Shown: positions 16,108 to 24,525 of the stretch, one piece after another
Numbering within the stretch: the first letter of the stretch is position 1
Layout of the letters: each line of letters begins with the position of its first letter
Notes under the pieces: model-generated
What the model was told of the DNA's origin: nothing
What the model saw: only the letters and a program-made list of their open reading frames with translations
Database searches by the model: none
Made by a program: the position numbers and the translations under genes
NCBI RefSeq assembly: GCF_002943525.1
Contig: NZ_CP025394.1
Span: forward strand, 5,704,001-5,768,000
Source: Kitasatospora sp. MMS16-BH015
GTDB lineage: Bacteria > Actinomycetota > Actinomycetes > Streptomycetales > Streptomycetaceae
Length of the DNA stretch: 64,000 nt
Reading direction: 5' to 3'

Positions 16108-17151
16108 TTACTCTTCGACCAAGAGCTTCTCGCGCAGCTGCGCGAGGGTCCGGGCCAGCAGCCTGGACACGTGCATCTGGGAGATGCCGACCTCGGTGGC
16201 GATCTGCGACTGGGTCATGTTCCGGAAGAACCGCAGGACGAGGATCTTCTGCTCCCGGGGCGGGAGTTGGGCGAGCAGCGGCTTGAGCGACTCGCGGTAC
16301 TCGACGCCCTCCAGGGCCTCGTCGGTGGCGCCCAGGGTGTCCGCCACGGCGGGCGATTCGTCGTCGCTGTCCGGCACGTCCAGGGAGAGGGTGGAGTAGG
16401 CGTTGGCCGACTCCAGGCCCTCCAGCACGTCCTCCTCGGAGATGCCCAGGTGCTCGGCCAGCTCGTGCACCGTGGGGGAGCGGCCGTGCCGCTGGGAGAG
16501 CTCACTGGTCGCCGTGGTGAGCGACAGCCGCAGCTCCTGGAGCCGGCGCGGCACCCGGACCGCCCAGCCCTTGTCGCGGAAGTGCCGCTTGATCTCGCCG
16601 ACGATGGTCGGGGTCGCGTAGGTGGAGAACTCCACCCCGCGCTCGTGGTCGAAGCGGTCCACCGACTTGATCAGCCCGATGGTGGCGACCTGGGTGAGGT
16701 CGTCCAGCGGCTCGCCGCGGTTGCGGAAGCGCCGGGCCAGGTGCTCGACCAGCGGGATGTGCATCCGGACCAGCTGGTTGCGCAGCTCGACCCGCTCGGG
16801 CGACCCCTCGGGCAGCTCCGCGAGCCGGACGAACAGCGCCCGGGCCGCCTCCCGGTCCGGCGCACCGGAGCGGTGGGGCGTCTGGGCGGGCAGCACGGGC
16901 GCCTCCTCCTCGGCCGGCTCCGGGGCGCTCGCGTCTGGGGTGACGGCGGGCTGCGGCTCCGGCGTCGGATCGGTCGGCTGGGTCATCCGATGGCTGTCCT
17001 TCGGGTGCACGGCATCTGCGGTGGTTCGGGCGTCGGGCGCCGCGGCGCTGTGGACGGCGTTGGCACGCGCCTGGGGCGGTACGGCCAGGTCGGCGGTGAC
17101 CACCGGCAGCCCGGTGGCACCTGTGCGGTTCAGCTCACTCACGGCGATCAC
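16108..17151 (-). CDS. sigH: SigB/SigF-type stress sigma factor (SigH-like)
   Basis: A 347-residue group 3 sigma factor (292 residues if the ATG at 16986 is used, which has GAAGGA upstream). An acidic, proline-rich N-terminus precedes region 2 (RMHIPLVEHLARRFRNRGEP, TIGLIKSVDRFDHERGVEFS), region 3 (GRSPTVHELAEHLGISEEDV) and region 4 with QSQIATEVGISQMHVSRLLA. It directs RNA polymerase to stress or development promoters. An anti-sigma kinase gene lies upstream on the same strand, as at S. coelicolor sigH. Several in-frame starts suggest nested products, as reported for that gene. The stop falls four bases from the palindromic repeat arm. Confidence 0.85.
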   Translation of the reverse strand: MIAVSELNRTGATGLPVVTADLAVPPQARANAVHSAAAPDARTTADAVHPKDSHRMTQPTDPTPEPQPAVTPDASAPEPAEEEAPVLPAQTPHRSGAPDREAARALFVRLAELPEGSPERVELRNQLVRMHIPLVEHLARRFRNRGEPLDDLTQVATIGLIKSVDRFDHERGVEFSTYATPTIVGEIKRHFRDKGWAVRVPRRLQELRLSLTTATSELSQRHGRSPTVHELAEHLGISEEDVLEGLESANAYSTLSLDVPDSDDESPAVADTLGATDEALEGVEYRESLKPLLAQLPPREQKILVLRFFRNMTQSQIATEVGISQMHVSRLLARTLAQLREKLLVEE

Positions 17152-17262
17152 CCGTTCCGGTCCGGGAGCACTACTGGGGTGGAGTACCGCTGCTGCGCGG
17201 TACGGGGGAGCCGCACGCGCGGCGCACGGGGCGCCGGGCGTACGGCTTCACGGGTGGGGCCT

Positions 17263-17676
17263 TCAGAGCCCGGCGGGGCCTCCGCCGCGCTTCTTGTGCA
17301 GGCTGATGCTCACCGTGTTGTCCGCGCCGACCGAGGACTCCACCTCGCCCGCCAGCGCGGAGAGCACCGTCCAGGCGAAGGTGTCCCGCTCGGGGGCCCG
17401 CCCGTCGGTGGTCGGCGCGGAGACGGTGACCCGGAGGGAGTCACCGACCAGCCGGAACTCGCAGCTGAGGACGGAGCCCGGCACGGCCTGCTGGAGCAGG
17501 ATGGCGCAGGCCTCGTCCACCGCGATCCGGAGATCCTCGATCTCGTCCAGGGTGAAGTCCAACCGGGCCGCGAGACCGGCGGTCGCCGTTCGCAGTACCG
17601 AGAGGTAGGCGCCCGCAGCGGGCAGCCGGACCTCCACGAAGTCCTTCACTCCGGGCTCGCCGTCGATCTGGGACAC
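17263..17676 (-). CDS. Anti-sigma factor, RsbW/PrsH-like serine kinase
   Basis: A GHKL ATPase-fold protein of 137 residues from the GTG at 17676. The N-box region reads EIEDLRIAVDEACAILLQQA; the C-terminal half is the short sheet of HATPase_c_2 anti-sigma factors. It should bind the adjacent SigB-type sigma factor and be countered by an anti-anti-sigma protein. The GTG at 17676 has GGAGG five bases upstream; a TTG at 17760 would add 28 residues rich in Pro, Gln and Ala but lacks a good ribosome site. It matches the place of prsH/ushX beside sigH in S. coelicolor. The 111-bp gap to the sigma gene may hold a sigma-specific promoter. Confidence 0.82.
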   Translation of the reverse strand: MSQIDGEPGVKDFVEVRLPAAGAYLSVLRTATAGLAARLDFTLDEIEDLRIAVDEACAILLQQAVPGSVLSCEFRLVGDSLRVTVSAPTTDGRAPERDTFAWTVLSALAGEVESSVGADNTVSISLHKKRGGGPAGL

Positions 17677-17953
17677 CCTCACCTCCTGGGTGACGCGCGG
17701 TGCTTGCGGCGGCTGCGTCTGGTGCGGGACCGCCGCGGCACTTCCTGTTGCATTGCTCAACTGCTTCGCCCCAACTGTCCAGAGGGGTGGTGCGGTACGT
17801 ACCGGTCATACCCATCCGGGGTGGCCGGAACGCCGCGCATCCGCCCGAGACGTTACCGCGATCGGGCGGTTGATGTCGCGATCTGAGAAGGTCGTCACGG
17901 GATCGAGCGACGATCTTTCAGCCGGCTCTCACGAACCGCTCCCGGGAACGGCT

Positions 17954-18427
17954 TCACGAACCGAGGGCGGTGAGGGCCTCGTCGGTGAGCCGGTAGACCG
18001 TCCAGCCGTCCATCGGGACCGCGCCGAGGGACTTGTAGAAGGCGATGGAGGGCGCGTTCCAGTCCAGCACGGACCACTCCATCCGGGAGTAGCCGCGCTC
18101 CACGCAGATCCGGGCCAGCTCGGTCAGCAGGGCCTTGCCGTGGCCGCCGCCGCGCGCCTCGGGGCGCACGTACAGGTCCTCCAGGTAGACGCCGTGGGTG
18201 CCGCGCCAGGTGGAGAAGTTGCGGAACCAGAGCGCGAAGCCGACCGTCTCGCCGGTGGCGTCGTCCACCGCGATCAGACCGAAGACGGCCGGCTCCGGGC
18301 CGAACAGCGCGTCCTGCAGCTGGGCCTCGGTGGCGACGGCCGCCTCCGGCTCCTTCTCGTACTCCGCGAGCTCGCGGATCATGGTGTGGATGACGGGGAC
18401 GTCGGTGCTCACGGCTTTGCGGATCAT
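17954..18427 (-). CDS. GNAT-family N-acetyltransferase
   Basis: A 157-residue protein with the GNAT fold: N-terminal MIRKAVSTDVPVIHTMIREL, the acetyl-CoA strand and pyrophosphate loop YLEDLYVRPEARGGGHGKAL (motif A, about residues 80-99), and WNAPSIAFYKSLGA (motif B) with a late tyrosine suited to general acid. The overall pattern is that of the spermidine/spermine and thialysine acetyltransferase group. It transfers acetyl from acetyl-CoA to a small amine, unknown here. The next gene ends 30 bp upstream on the same strand, so the two may be co-transcribed. Confidence 0.87.
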   Translation of the reverse strand: MIRKAVSTDVPVIHTMIRELAEYEKEPEAAVATEAQLQDALFGPEPAVFGLIAVDDATGETVGFALWFRNFSTWRGTHGVYLEDLYVRPEARGGGHGKALLTELARICVERGYSRMEWSVLDWNAPSIAFYKSLGAVPMDGWTVYRLTDEALTALGS

Positions 18428-18457
18428 AGGCCCGAGCGTACTCGGGCCGTTCGAAGC

Positions 18458-18820
18458 TCAGGCCTCGTCCCAGGCCTGCACCCCGGTGCAGGTGGTGATC
18501 CGGCCGTCGGCGGTGAGGTCGCCCATCATGTTCATCAGCACCTTGGTGCCGTCCGGGTACTCGCAGGACTCCATCCACGCGATGTGGCCGTCGCCGACGA
18601 CCACGCTCTCCAGCTTGTGGGTCATCTCCCGCTCGCAGATCTCCGAGAGCAGGCCGTCGATCTCCGTCCGGCCGTGCAGCACCATCGGGTGGCTCGGCTG
18701 GCTGCGGCGGTCGACCATCCGCAGTTCGGCGTCGTCCGCGTAGAGGGAGAGCAGGGTGGACGCCTTGCGCTGCTCGATTCCGGTGCGCAGGGCCTCGGTG
18801 TCGAAGGCGGTCGAGCCCAT
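18458..18820 (-). CDS. SnoaL-like (NTF2-fold) protein
   Basis: A 120-residue protein. It opens AFDTEALRTGIEQRKASTLL and contains LYADDAELRMVD and VLHGRTEIDGLL, the classic cone-fold of SnoaL-like/nuclear-transport-factor-2 proteins, which bind small molecules in a pocket and are sometimes isomerases or cyclases. No diagnostic catalytic pair is evident. The ATG at 18820 has GAAGGAG upstream. It precedes the acetyltransferase by 30 bp. Function unknown. Confidence 0.78.
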   Translation of the reverse strand: MGSTAFDTEALRTGIEQRKASTLLSLYADDAELRMVDRRSQPSHPMVLHGRTEIDGLLSEICEREMTHKLESVVVGDGHIAWMESCEYPDGTKVLMNMMGDLTADGRITTCTGVQAWDEA

Positions 18821-18929
18821 GGTGGTCTCCTTCGCTCGTGGCCGCACGAGCCGGACCGGGGCGGTTCGACCCGCAGTACGAGCGTACGCCCGGCCGGAGG
18901 GGCCTTCCACGGCTCGCTCCGGACGCACC

Positions 18930-18966
18930 ACCGCCCCCGGGCCGCGAGGTGCGGCCCGGGGGCGGT
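18930..18966. terminator. Terminator after sodN
   Basis: Perfect 16-base arms ACCGCCCCCGGGCCGC (18930-18945) and complement (18951-18966) with a five-base loop. It lies just past the sodN stop on the minus strand. Confidence 0.8.
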
Positions 18967-18987
18967 GACGGCAGGACTGAGCGGGGC

Positions 18988-19383
18988 TCAGGCCTTCTTG
19001 GTCTCCCAGAAGATCGCGTCGATCTGGGCGATCAGGTCGAGCAGGGCCTGGCCGGTGGCCGGGTCGTTCGAGCCCTTGGCGGCCGAGGCGGCCTTGCCGG
19101 CCTGGTTGAACAGCTCGTGCAGCTGCGGGTACTTCTCGAAGTGCGGGGCCTTGAAGTAGTCGGTGTGCAGCACCGAGAGGTGGTGCTTGACCAGCTCGGC
19201 GCGCTCCTCCTTGATGACGATGGCGCGCGTGCGGAACGACGCGTCCTCGTTGGCCTGGTACTTCTCCTGAGTGGCCTTCACCGACTCGGCCTCGATCCGG
19301 GCCTGGGCCGGGTCGTAGACGCCGCAGGGCAGGTCGCAGTGGGCGTGCGCGGTGGCTCGCGGAGCAAACAGACGAGAGAACAT
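18988..19383 (-). CDS. sodN: Nickel superoxide dismutase
   Basis: A 131-residue precursor. The nickel hook HCDLPCGVY begins at residue 15 (HAHCDLPCGVYDPAQ): after removal of the 14-residue propeptide MFSRLFAPRATAHA, the new N-terminal His, Cys2 and Cys6 ligate Ni. The rest is the four-helix bundle of Ni-SOD. It converts superoxide to O2 and H2O2 in the cytoplasm. The divergent peptidase gene 103 bp away is the expected maturation enzyme. The ATG follows AAGGAAGGA. In streptomycetes sodN is induced by nickel; no operator could be identified here. Confidence 0.97.
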   Translation of the reverse strand: MFSRLFAPRATAHAHCDLPCGVYDPAQARIEAESVKATQEKYQANEDASFRTRAIVIKEERAELVKHHLSVLHTDYFKAPHFEKYPQLHELFNQAGKAASAAKGSNDPATGQALLDLIAQIDAIFWETKKA

Positions 19384-19485
19384 GGGAGTCCTTCCTTAGA
19401 TCGTCTTCCCGCGCCTGAGATTACCCTTACCACCGCCGGGATTCGCTCAGCGGGGGCCGGACGGTCCGTCAACCGGGGAGAGGGA

Positions 19486-19824
19486 ATGACTTCTGCGGAG
19501 CACAACGGTCTGCTGCCGCTGGGCGTGGTCGACGTGGCGGGGCCCTCGATGGTGCCCACGCTCCACGACGGTGACCTGGTCCTCGTCCACTACGGCGGCC
19601 GGATCCGGCCCGGCGCGGTGGTGCTCTGCCGCCACCCGCTCCGGCAGGACCTGCTGATCGTGAAGCGGGCGGCGGGGCGGCGGGGCCGGGGCTGGTGGCT
19701 GCTCTCCGACAACGAGTTCGTCGAGAGCGACAGCCGGGAGTACGGGCCGGTGCCGGACGAGCTGGTGCTGGGGCGGGTGCTGCTGCGGCTGAAGCCGCGG
19801 CTGCGCTGGCTCAGGCCCCGGTAG
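19486..19824 (+). CDS. sodX: SodX-like S26 peptidase for Ni-SOD maturation
   Basis: A 112-residue S24/S26-fold peptidase without a membrane anchor. The serine is in VAGPSMVPTLHDGDLVLVHY (near residue 22) and the general-base lysine in LLIVKRAAGRRG; the fold ends LSDNEFVESDSREYGPV. Its divergent placement beside sodN is the standard sodN/sodX pair, where it removes the Ni-SOD propeptide. The ATG follows GGGGAGAGGGA. Its last 14 bases overlap the end of the convergent CGNR gene. Confidence 0.9.
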   Translation: MTSAEHNGLLPLGVVDVAGPSMVPTLHDGDLVLVHYGGRIRPGAVVLCRHPLRQDLLIVKRAAGRRGRGWWLLSDNEFVESDSREYGPVPDELVLGRVLLRLKPRLRWLRPR

Positions 19825-20398
19825 CGGCCGCTGCGGCGGCCTCCTGGCGCTTGCGGGCGCGGTAGGCGGCGACGTTGGCGCGGGTGGCGCAGCGGTCGGA
19901 GCAGTAGCGGCGGGAGCGGTTGGTGGAGGTGTCGAGGTAGGCGTTGCGGCAGGGGGCGGCCTGGCAGATGCCGAGGCGGTCGGCGCCGAGCTCGGTGAGG
20001 TGGATGGCCAGGCCCATGCAGGCGACGGCGGTGAAGTTGGCCGCGGCGGTGGGGGCGTTGTCGGCCAGGTGGAGGTGCCAGCGGGGGCGGCCGGCCTCGT
20101 CCAGGTAGTCGTGGCCGGAGACCAGCGGGCTGACCGGGTACTCGACCAGCAGGCTGTTGAGCAGGTCGACGCCCCGTACCTCGTCGCCCTCGGCGGCGGC
20201 CTCGAAGACCCCGCGCAGCCGCCCGCGGACGGCCCGCAGCCGGGGCAGGTCGGATTCGTCGGCCAGCGCGGCGGCCCGGGTGGGCTCGCCGAACAGGGCC
20301 CGGACGGCCTCGACGGAGGTGAGCGCGTCGGTGCCGCGCTCGGGCTCCTCGCTGTTCACCAGCCGGACGGCGAAGTCGGCGTACGAGGCGAGCTCCAC
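19811..20398 (-). CDS. CGNR zinc-finger regulator
   Basis: A 195-residue protein: an N-terminal ABATE-type region (about 1-120, VELASYADFAVRLVNSEEPE) and a C-terminal CGNR zinc finger with cysteines in GICQAAPCRNAYLD and RRYCSDRCATRANVAAYRAR, the DNA-binding end. Such proteins are presumed transcription regulators. The GTG at 20398 has GGAAGG upstream. It overlaps sodX tail to tail by 14 bp, so antisense interference is possible. Target unknown. Confidence 0.87.
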   Translation of the reverse strand: MELASYADFAVRLVNSEEPERGTDALTSVEAVRALFGEPTRAAALADESDLPRLRAVRGRLRGVFEAAAEGDEVRGVDLLNSLLVEYPVSPLVSGHDYLDEAGRPRWHLHLADNAPTAAANFTAVACMGLAIHLTELGADRLGICQAAPCRNAYLDTSTNRSRRYCSDRCATRANVAAYRARKRQEAAAAAATGA

Positions 20399-20512
20399 GG
20401 GGGTCCTTCCAGGGGGCGGTAACGGGCGATCTGCCCCCAGGGTATTACCTGGGCCCGGGTACGCGCGGGCGCCCGCCACCGGGAGGGGTGACGGGCGCCG
20501 GGGTGATGCGGG

Positions 20513-21307
20513 TCAGAGCACCTTGGAGAGGAAGGAGCGGGTCCGCTCGTGCTGCGGGTTGGCCAGCACCTCGCGCGGGTTGCCGGCCTCGACGACCACG
20601 CCGCCGTCCATGAAGACCAGCGCGTCGCCCACCTCGCGGGCGAAGCCCATCTCGTGGGTGACCACGACCATCGTCATGCCGTCCTGGGCCAGGCCGCGCA
20701 TGACGTCCAGCACCTCGCCGACCAGCTCCGGGTCGAGCGCCGAGGTGGGCTCGTCGAAGAGCATCAGCTTGGGCTGCATGGCCAGCGCCCGGGCGATGGC
20801 CACCCGCTGCTGCTGGCCGCCGGAGAGCTGCGACGGGTAGTTGCCCGCCTTGTCGGAGAGCCCGACCCGCTCCAGCAGCGTCATGCCCCGCTCACGGGCG
20901 GCGGACTTGCTCTCGCCCTTGACCTGCACCGGCGCCTCGATGACGTTCTCTATGGCCGTCATGTGCGGGAAGAGGTTGAAGTGCTGGAAGACCATGCCGA
21001 TGTCGCGGCGGCGCTGCGCCACCTCGCGGTCCTTCAGTTCGTACAGCTTCTCGCCGCGCTGCTTGTAGCCCACCAGGTCGCCGTCGACCCAGAGCCGGCC
21101 GGCGTTGATCTTCTCCAGGTGGTTGATGCAGCGCAGGAAGGTCGACTTGCCCGAGCCCGAGGGCCCGACCAGCACGAAGACCTCGCCCTGGTTGACCTGG
21201 AGGTCGATGCCCTTGAGCACCTCGACCAGGCCGTAGGACTTGCGCACGGCCTCGGCCTTGACCATGGGGGCGGCCGGGGCGGCTGTGTTCTTGGTCAGCT
21301 CGGTCAC
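20513..21307 (-). CDS. Polar amino-acid ABC transporter ATP-binding protein
   Basis: A 264-residue ABC ATPase: Walker A GPSGSGKST, signature LSGGQQQRVAIARALA, Walker B LMLFDEPTSALDPE and the switch histidine in VVVTHEMGFAREV. It has the GlnQ/GluA pattern. The GTG at 21307 overlaps the permease TGA by four bases and has GGAGG nine bases before it. It powers uptake through the permease encoded just upstream. Confidence 0.93.
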   Translation of the reverse strand: MTELTKNTAAPAAPMVKAEAVRKSYGLVEVLKGIDLQVNQGEVFVLVGPSGSGKSTFLRCINHLEKINAGRLWVDGDLVGYKQRGEKLYELKDREVAQRRRDIGMVFQHFNLFPHMTAIENVIEAPVQVKGESKSAARERGMTLLERVGLSDKAGNYPSQLSGGQQQRVAIARALAMQPKLMLFDEPTSALDPELVGEVLDVMRGLAQDGMTMVVVTHEMGFAREVGDALVFMDGGVVVEAGNPREVLANPQHERTRSFLSKVL

Positions 21308-22287
21308 AGGTGTCCACCTCCGTCGGCCCCGGTGACGACATCGCCCTGGGTGGCCGGGGCCGGGGCCGGGCGGCGGCCGGCGAAGAGGCCGCGCAGCCGC
21401 TGGAGCGGGGTCGGGGGCAGCACGCGGTTGGCGCCGCGGGCGTAGTGCCGCTCGATGTAGTACTGGACGACCGTCAGGATCGAGGTCATCGCCAGGTACC
21501 AGATGCTCGCGATCATGAGCATCGGGATGATCTGGAAGGTGCGGGAGGAGATGTTCTGGCTGGCGCGGAACAGCTCCTCCAGCGAGATCGCCGAGACCAG
21601 CGAGGTGGTCTTGAGCATCGAGATGGTCTCGTTGCCGGTCGGCGGGATGATCACCCGCATCGCCTGCGGCAGGATGATCCGCCGCATCGTGCGGGACTGG
21701 CTCATGCCGAGCGCGTGGGCCGCCTCGGTCTGGCCGACCGGCACCGACTGGATGCCGGAGCGGACGATCTCCGCCATGTAGGCGGCCTCGTTCAGGCCGA
21801 GGCCGAGCAGGGCGGCGACGAACAGCGGGATCAGCTTGTTGGTCGGCTCGCTCCAGAAGACCGGGCCGAACGGGATGCCGAAGCCGATGTTGGCCCACAG
21901 GGTGCCCAGGTAGTTCCAGATGAACAGCTGGACGAGCACGGGGGTGCCGCGGAAGACCCAGATGTAGAACCACGCGGTGGTGGAGAGCACCGGGTTGGCG
22001 GAGAGCCGCATGATGGCCAGCAGGGTGCCGCCCACGACGCCGATCACCATGGCCAGTGCGGTCAGCTCGAGGGTGACGAGCATGCCGTGGGTGATGGTGG
22101 AGTCGAAGAAGTACTTGCCGACGACATCCCACTGGAACTGTGAGTTGGTGACGAGCGCGTGGACGAGCATCGCCGCGAGCAGCAGCACGACGGCGGCTCC
22201 GGCCCAACGACCGGGGTGTCGGACCGGGACGGCCTTGATGGCCTCAGGCCGTCCCGGCGGCACCGCGCCCTGATCGAGAGAGTTCAC
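21304..22287 (-). CDS. Polar amino-acid ABC transporter permease
   Basis: A 327-residue HisM/GlnP-type permease with a first helix at about 29-47 and the permease core THGMLVTLELTALAMVIGVV onwards. The ATPase-contact loop is GQTEAAHALGMSQSRTMRRI. The C-terminal tail of about 40 residues is Pro/Ala-rich and longer than usual. A single permease gene implies a homodimer. The GTG at 22287 lies 47 bp after the first binding-protein gene. Confidence 0.92.
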   Translation of the reverse strand: MNSLDQGAVPPGRPEAIKAVPVRHPGRWAGAAVVLLLAAMLVHALVTNSQFQWDVVGKYFFDSTITHGMLVTLELTALAMVIGVVGGTLLAIMRLSANPVLSTTAWFYIWVFRGTPVLVQLFIWNYLGTLWANIGFGIPFGPVFWSEPTNKLIPLFVAALLGLGLNEAAYMAEIVRSGIQSVPVGQTEAAHALGMSQSRTMRRIILPQAMRVIIPPTGNETISMLKTTSLVSAISLEELFRASQNISSRTFQIIPMLMIASIWYLAMTSILTVVQYYIERHYARGANRVLPPTPLQRLRGLFAGRRPAPAPATQGDVVTGADGGGHL

Positions 22288-22334
22288 TGTGTGGCCTCAG
22301 GGTCTGGTTCGGAGAAGGAGGTGCGGGGTCGGCC

Positions 22335-23252
22335 TCAGTTGCCGTTGACGACCGACTTGTCGATGGAGCCCGCCTGCACGCCCCACTTCTCCAGGATCGC
22401 CTTGTACGTGCCGTCCGTCATCAGGGCCTGGATGGCGCCCTGGACGGCCTTGGTCAGCTCCGAGCCCTTGGGCAGCACGACGCCGTACGGGGCGGTGTCG
22501 GTGACCGAGCCGATCTTCTCCAGCTGGCCGTTGGTCTGCTTGATCGCGTAGTCGACGACCGGGGAGTCGGCGAGCATGACCTGGTCGCGGCCGGAGAACA
22601 GCGCCTGGGTCACGTCGGTCTGGAGGTCGAACTTGTTGCCGTCCTCCGGGACGGTCGGCTTGCCGGCCTTGGTGCAGGCGGGGTTGATCGTGTTCTTGAT
22701 CGCGTCGGCCTGGGTGGTGCCGGTCTGGACGGCGACCTTCTTGCCGCACAGGTCGGTGGCGTCGATCTTGTCCGGGTTGCCCTTCTTCACGGCGGTGCCG
22801 GTGCCGGCCGAGAAGTAGGTGACCATGTCGACGGTGGCCTCGCGCTCCTTCGTGGCGGTGAAGGAGCTCAGGCTCAGGTTGTACTTCTTCGCGATGATGC
22901 CCGGGATGATCGCGTCGAAGGTCGCGTTCTGCACGTCGGCGGTCAGGCCCAGCTTCTTGGCGATCGCGCCCGCCAGGTCCACGTCCATGCCGACGATGGC
23001 GCCCTTGTCGTCCTTGAACTCGTTCGGCGCGTAGGACGCGTCGGTGGCGACGGTCAGCTTGCCGGCCGACTTCACGTCGGCGGGGACGAGCGCGGCCAGG
23101 GCGGAGTCGGCGGTGACGTCCTTGATCGAGGCGCTGGCGCTGGGCGCGCCGGAGCTGGTGCTGGAGCTGGAGGAGCTGCTGCAGGCGGTGAGCAGCAGCG
23201 AGCCCGTCGCGAGGACGGTGAGGGCGATCAGTCGCGGGGTGCGGGCGGTCAT
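22335..23252 (-). CDS. Amino-acid-binding lipoprotein of the ABC transporter
   Basis: A 305-residue SBP_bac_3 protein: signal MTARTPRLIALTVLATGSLL, lipobox LLTACS, then a serine-rich spacer. The binding domain runs from about residue 60 and contains GKLTVATDASYAPNEFKDD, GMDVDLAGAIAKKLGL and QTGTTQADAIKN. Family members bind glutamate, glutamine, arginine or cystine outside the membrane. It heads the transporter operon. The ATG follows GGAGGAGATCTCCCC. Ligand not assignable. Confidence 0.92.
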   Translation of the reverse strand: MTARTPRLIALTVLATGSLLLTACSSSSSSSTSSGAPSASASIKDVTADSALAALVPADVKSAGKLTVATDASYAPNEFKDDKGAIVGMDVDLAGAIAKKLGLTADVQNATFDAIIPGIIAKKYNLSLSSFTATKEREATVDMVTYFSAGTGTAVKKGNPDKIDATDLCGKKVAVQTGTTQADAIKNTINPACTKAGKPTVPEDGNKFDLQTDVTQALFSGRDQVMLADSPVVDYAIKQTNGQLEKIGSVTDTAPYGVVLPKGSELTKAVQGAIQALMTDGTYKAILEKWGVQAGSIDKSVVNGN

Positions 23253-23607
23253 GGGGGAGATCTCCTCCTGGGAGCTCGGGCAGTGCGCGCCACGGGGGCG
23301 GCGCGCCGGGGGCCAGCGGGCCCGCACCGCACTGTGCGGGCCCTCGGGTGGAGCTGGTCGTGCCGTCGCCACCCTCCGCCGAGGTGGACGAGCGAACGCT
23401 GCCTCGACCGGGAGCCCCTGCCAGGAGGCCGGGTGGCTTTCGCGATCCGAGATGGGGGGAATCCTGCCATCCAGTGCCGCTGAACGGGTCCATCCGCAGA
23501 TCAAAATCGGATAACGAGGGGTCAGACCGTCCGATATCCGGATCGTTTGACCGACCCTGTCACCCTGTGGATAAGTATGCAGATCAAGGGCGGCTACTGA
23601 CGGGTAA
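23253..23607. other. Intergenic region upstream of the amino-acid transporter operon
   Basis: No gene is seen in these 355 bases between the two binding-protein genes. They must carry the operon promoter. A near-perfect palindrome TCCGATATCCGGA lies at 23530-23542, within a stretch (23505-23600) noticeably poorer in GC than the surroundings, which fits a promoter/operator area. A GCGCC-rich inverted repeat occurs around 23286-23310. Confidence 0.4.
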
Positions 23608-24525
23608 TCAGAACCCGCCATTCACCACGGCGTTCTGCGCCGCCCCCGCGGTGAGTCCCCAGCGCCCCAGCACGGTGTCGTAGGCCCCGCTCCGGATCAC
23701 CTGGTCCAGCGCCTTGGCCAGGGTGTCGCGCAGCTGGGCGTTCTCCTTGGCCACCGCTATCCCGTACGGCTCGGGCTGGAGCTGGCTGCCGGTGACCTCG
23801 AACATCGAACCCCCGTCGTGCTTGGCCGCCTCCGCGGCCACCGGGTAGTCGGTCAGGTCCACCACCGCCTGGTTGCCGGACAGCCGGTCCCTGGCGTCGG
23901 CGTCGGTCTCGGTCAGGACGGTGGTCATCGGGTGGCCGCCGCGCTCGCAGGCGGTGGCCTGGCGGGCCACGATCTCGGCCTGGGTGGTGCCGCGCTGGAC
24001 GGCCACGCGCTGGCCGCAGAAGTCGTCCAGGCCGCGGATGCCCTTGGGGTTGCCCTTGCGGACCAGGATCGAGCTGCCCGCGATGAAGTAGTCGACGAAA
24101 TCCACTCCGGGATTCGTCACCTTGCCCGTGTCGTCGGTGCCGTCGCGCCGGTTGCGGCTGTCGGTGAGCGCCGACATGACAGCGTCGTAGCCCTTCTGCT
24201 GGAGACCGGGGATCAGTTTCTCGAACGGTGTGTCCACGATCTGGATCTTCACGCCGAGCACCTTGCCGAGTTCGGCGGCGAGATCGGCGTCCAGGCCCAT
24301 CGCGGTGCCGTTCCCGTCCTTGAAGTCCACCGGGGTGTAGCTCAGGTCGGAGGCGATCTTCAGCACCCCCGCCGACTTCACCGAGGACGGCAGTCTGCCG
24401 TGCAGCGCGGCCGCCGGGTCCTTCGAGCCGCCGCCGCTCGCACAGCCGGTGATCAGCAGCGATCCGGCTGCGAGGGCGGCGAACGGGCGGGCGAGGCGTC
24501 CGATGGGCAGGAACGTTCCGTGCAT
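23608..24525 (-). CDS. Second amino-acid-binding lipoprotein (paralogue)
   Basis: A 305-residue SBP_bac_3 lipoprotein with lipobox LLITGCAS and the same layout as its neighbour: GVLKIASDLSYTPVDFKDG, GLDADLAAELGKVLGV, QRGTTQAEIVARQ, and the shared end AVVNGG. It lies upstream of the transporter operon on the same strand, 355 bp away, so it probably has its own promoter. It may give the same permease a second specificity, or act as a regulated alternative. The ATG at 24525 follows GGAGGAG. Confidence 0.88.
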   Translation of the reverse strand: MHGTFLPIGRLARPFAALAAGSLLITGCASGGGSKDPAAALHGRLPSSVKSAGVLKIASDLSYTPVDFKDGNGTAMGLDADLAAELGKVLGVKIQIVDTPFEKLIPGLQQKGYDAVMSALTDSRNRRDGTDDTGKVTNPGVDFVDYFIAGSSILVRKGNPKGIRGLDDFCGQRVAVQRGTTQAEIVARQATACERGGHPMTTVLTETDADARDRLSGNQAVVDLTDYPVAAEAAKHDGGSMFEVTGSQLQPEPYGIAVAKENAQLRDTLAKALDQVIRSGAYDTVLGRWGLTAGAAQNAVVNGGF

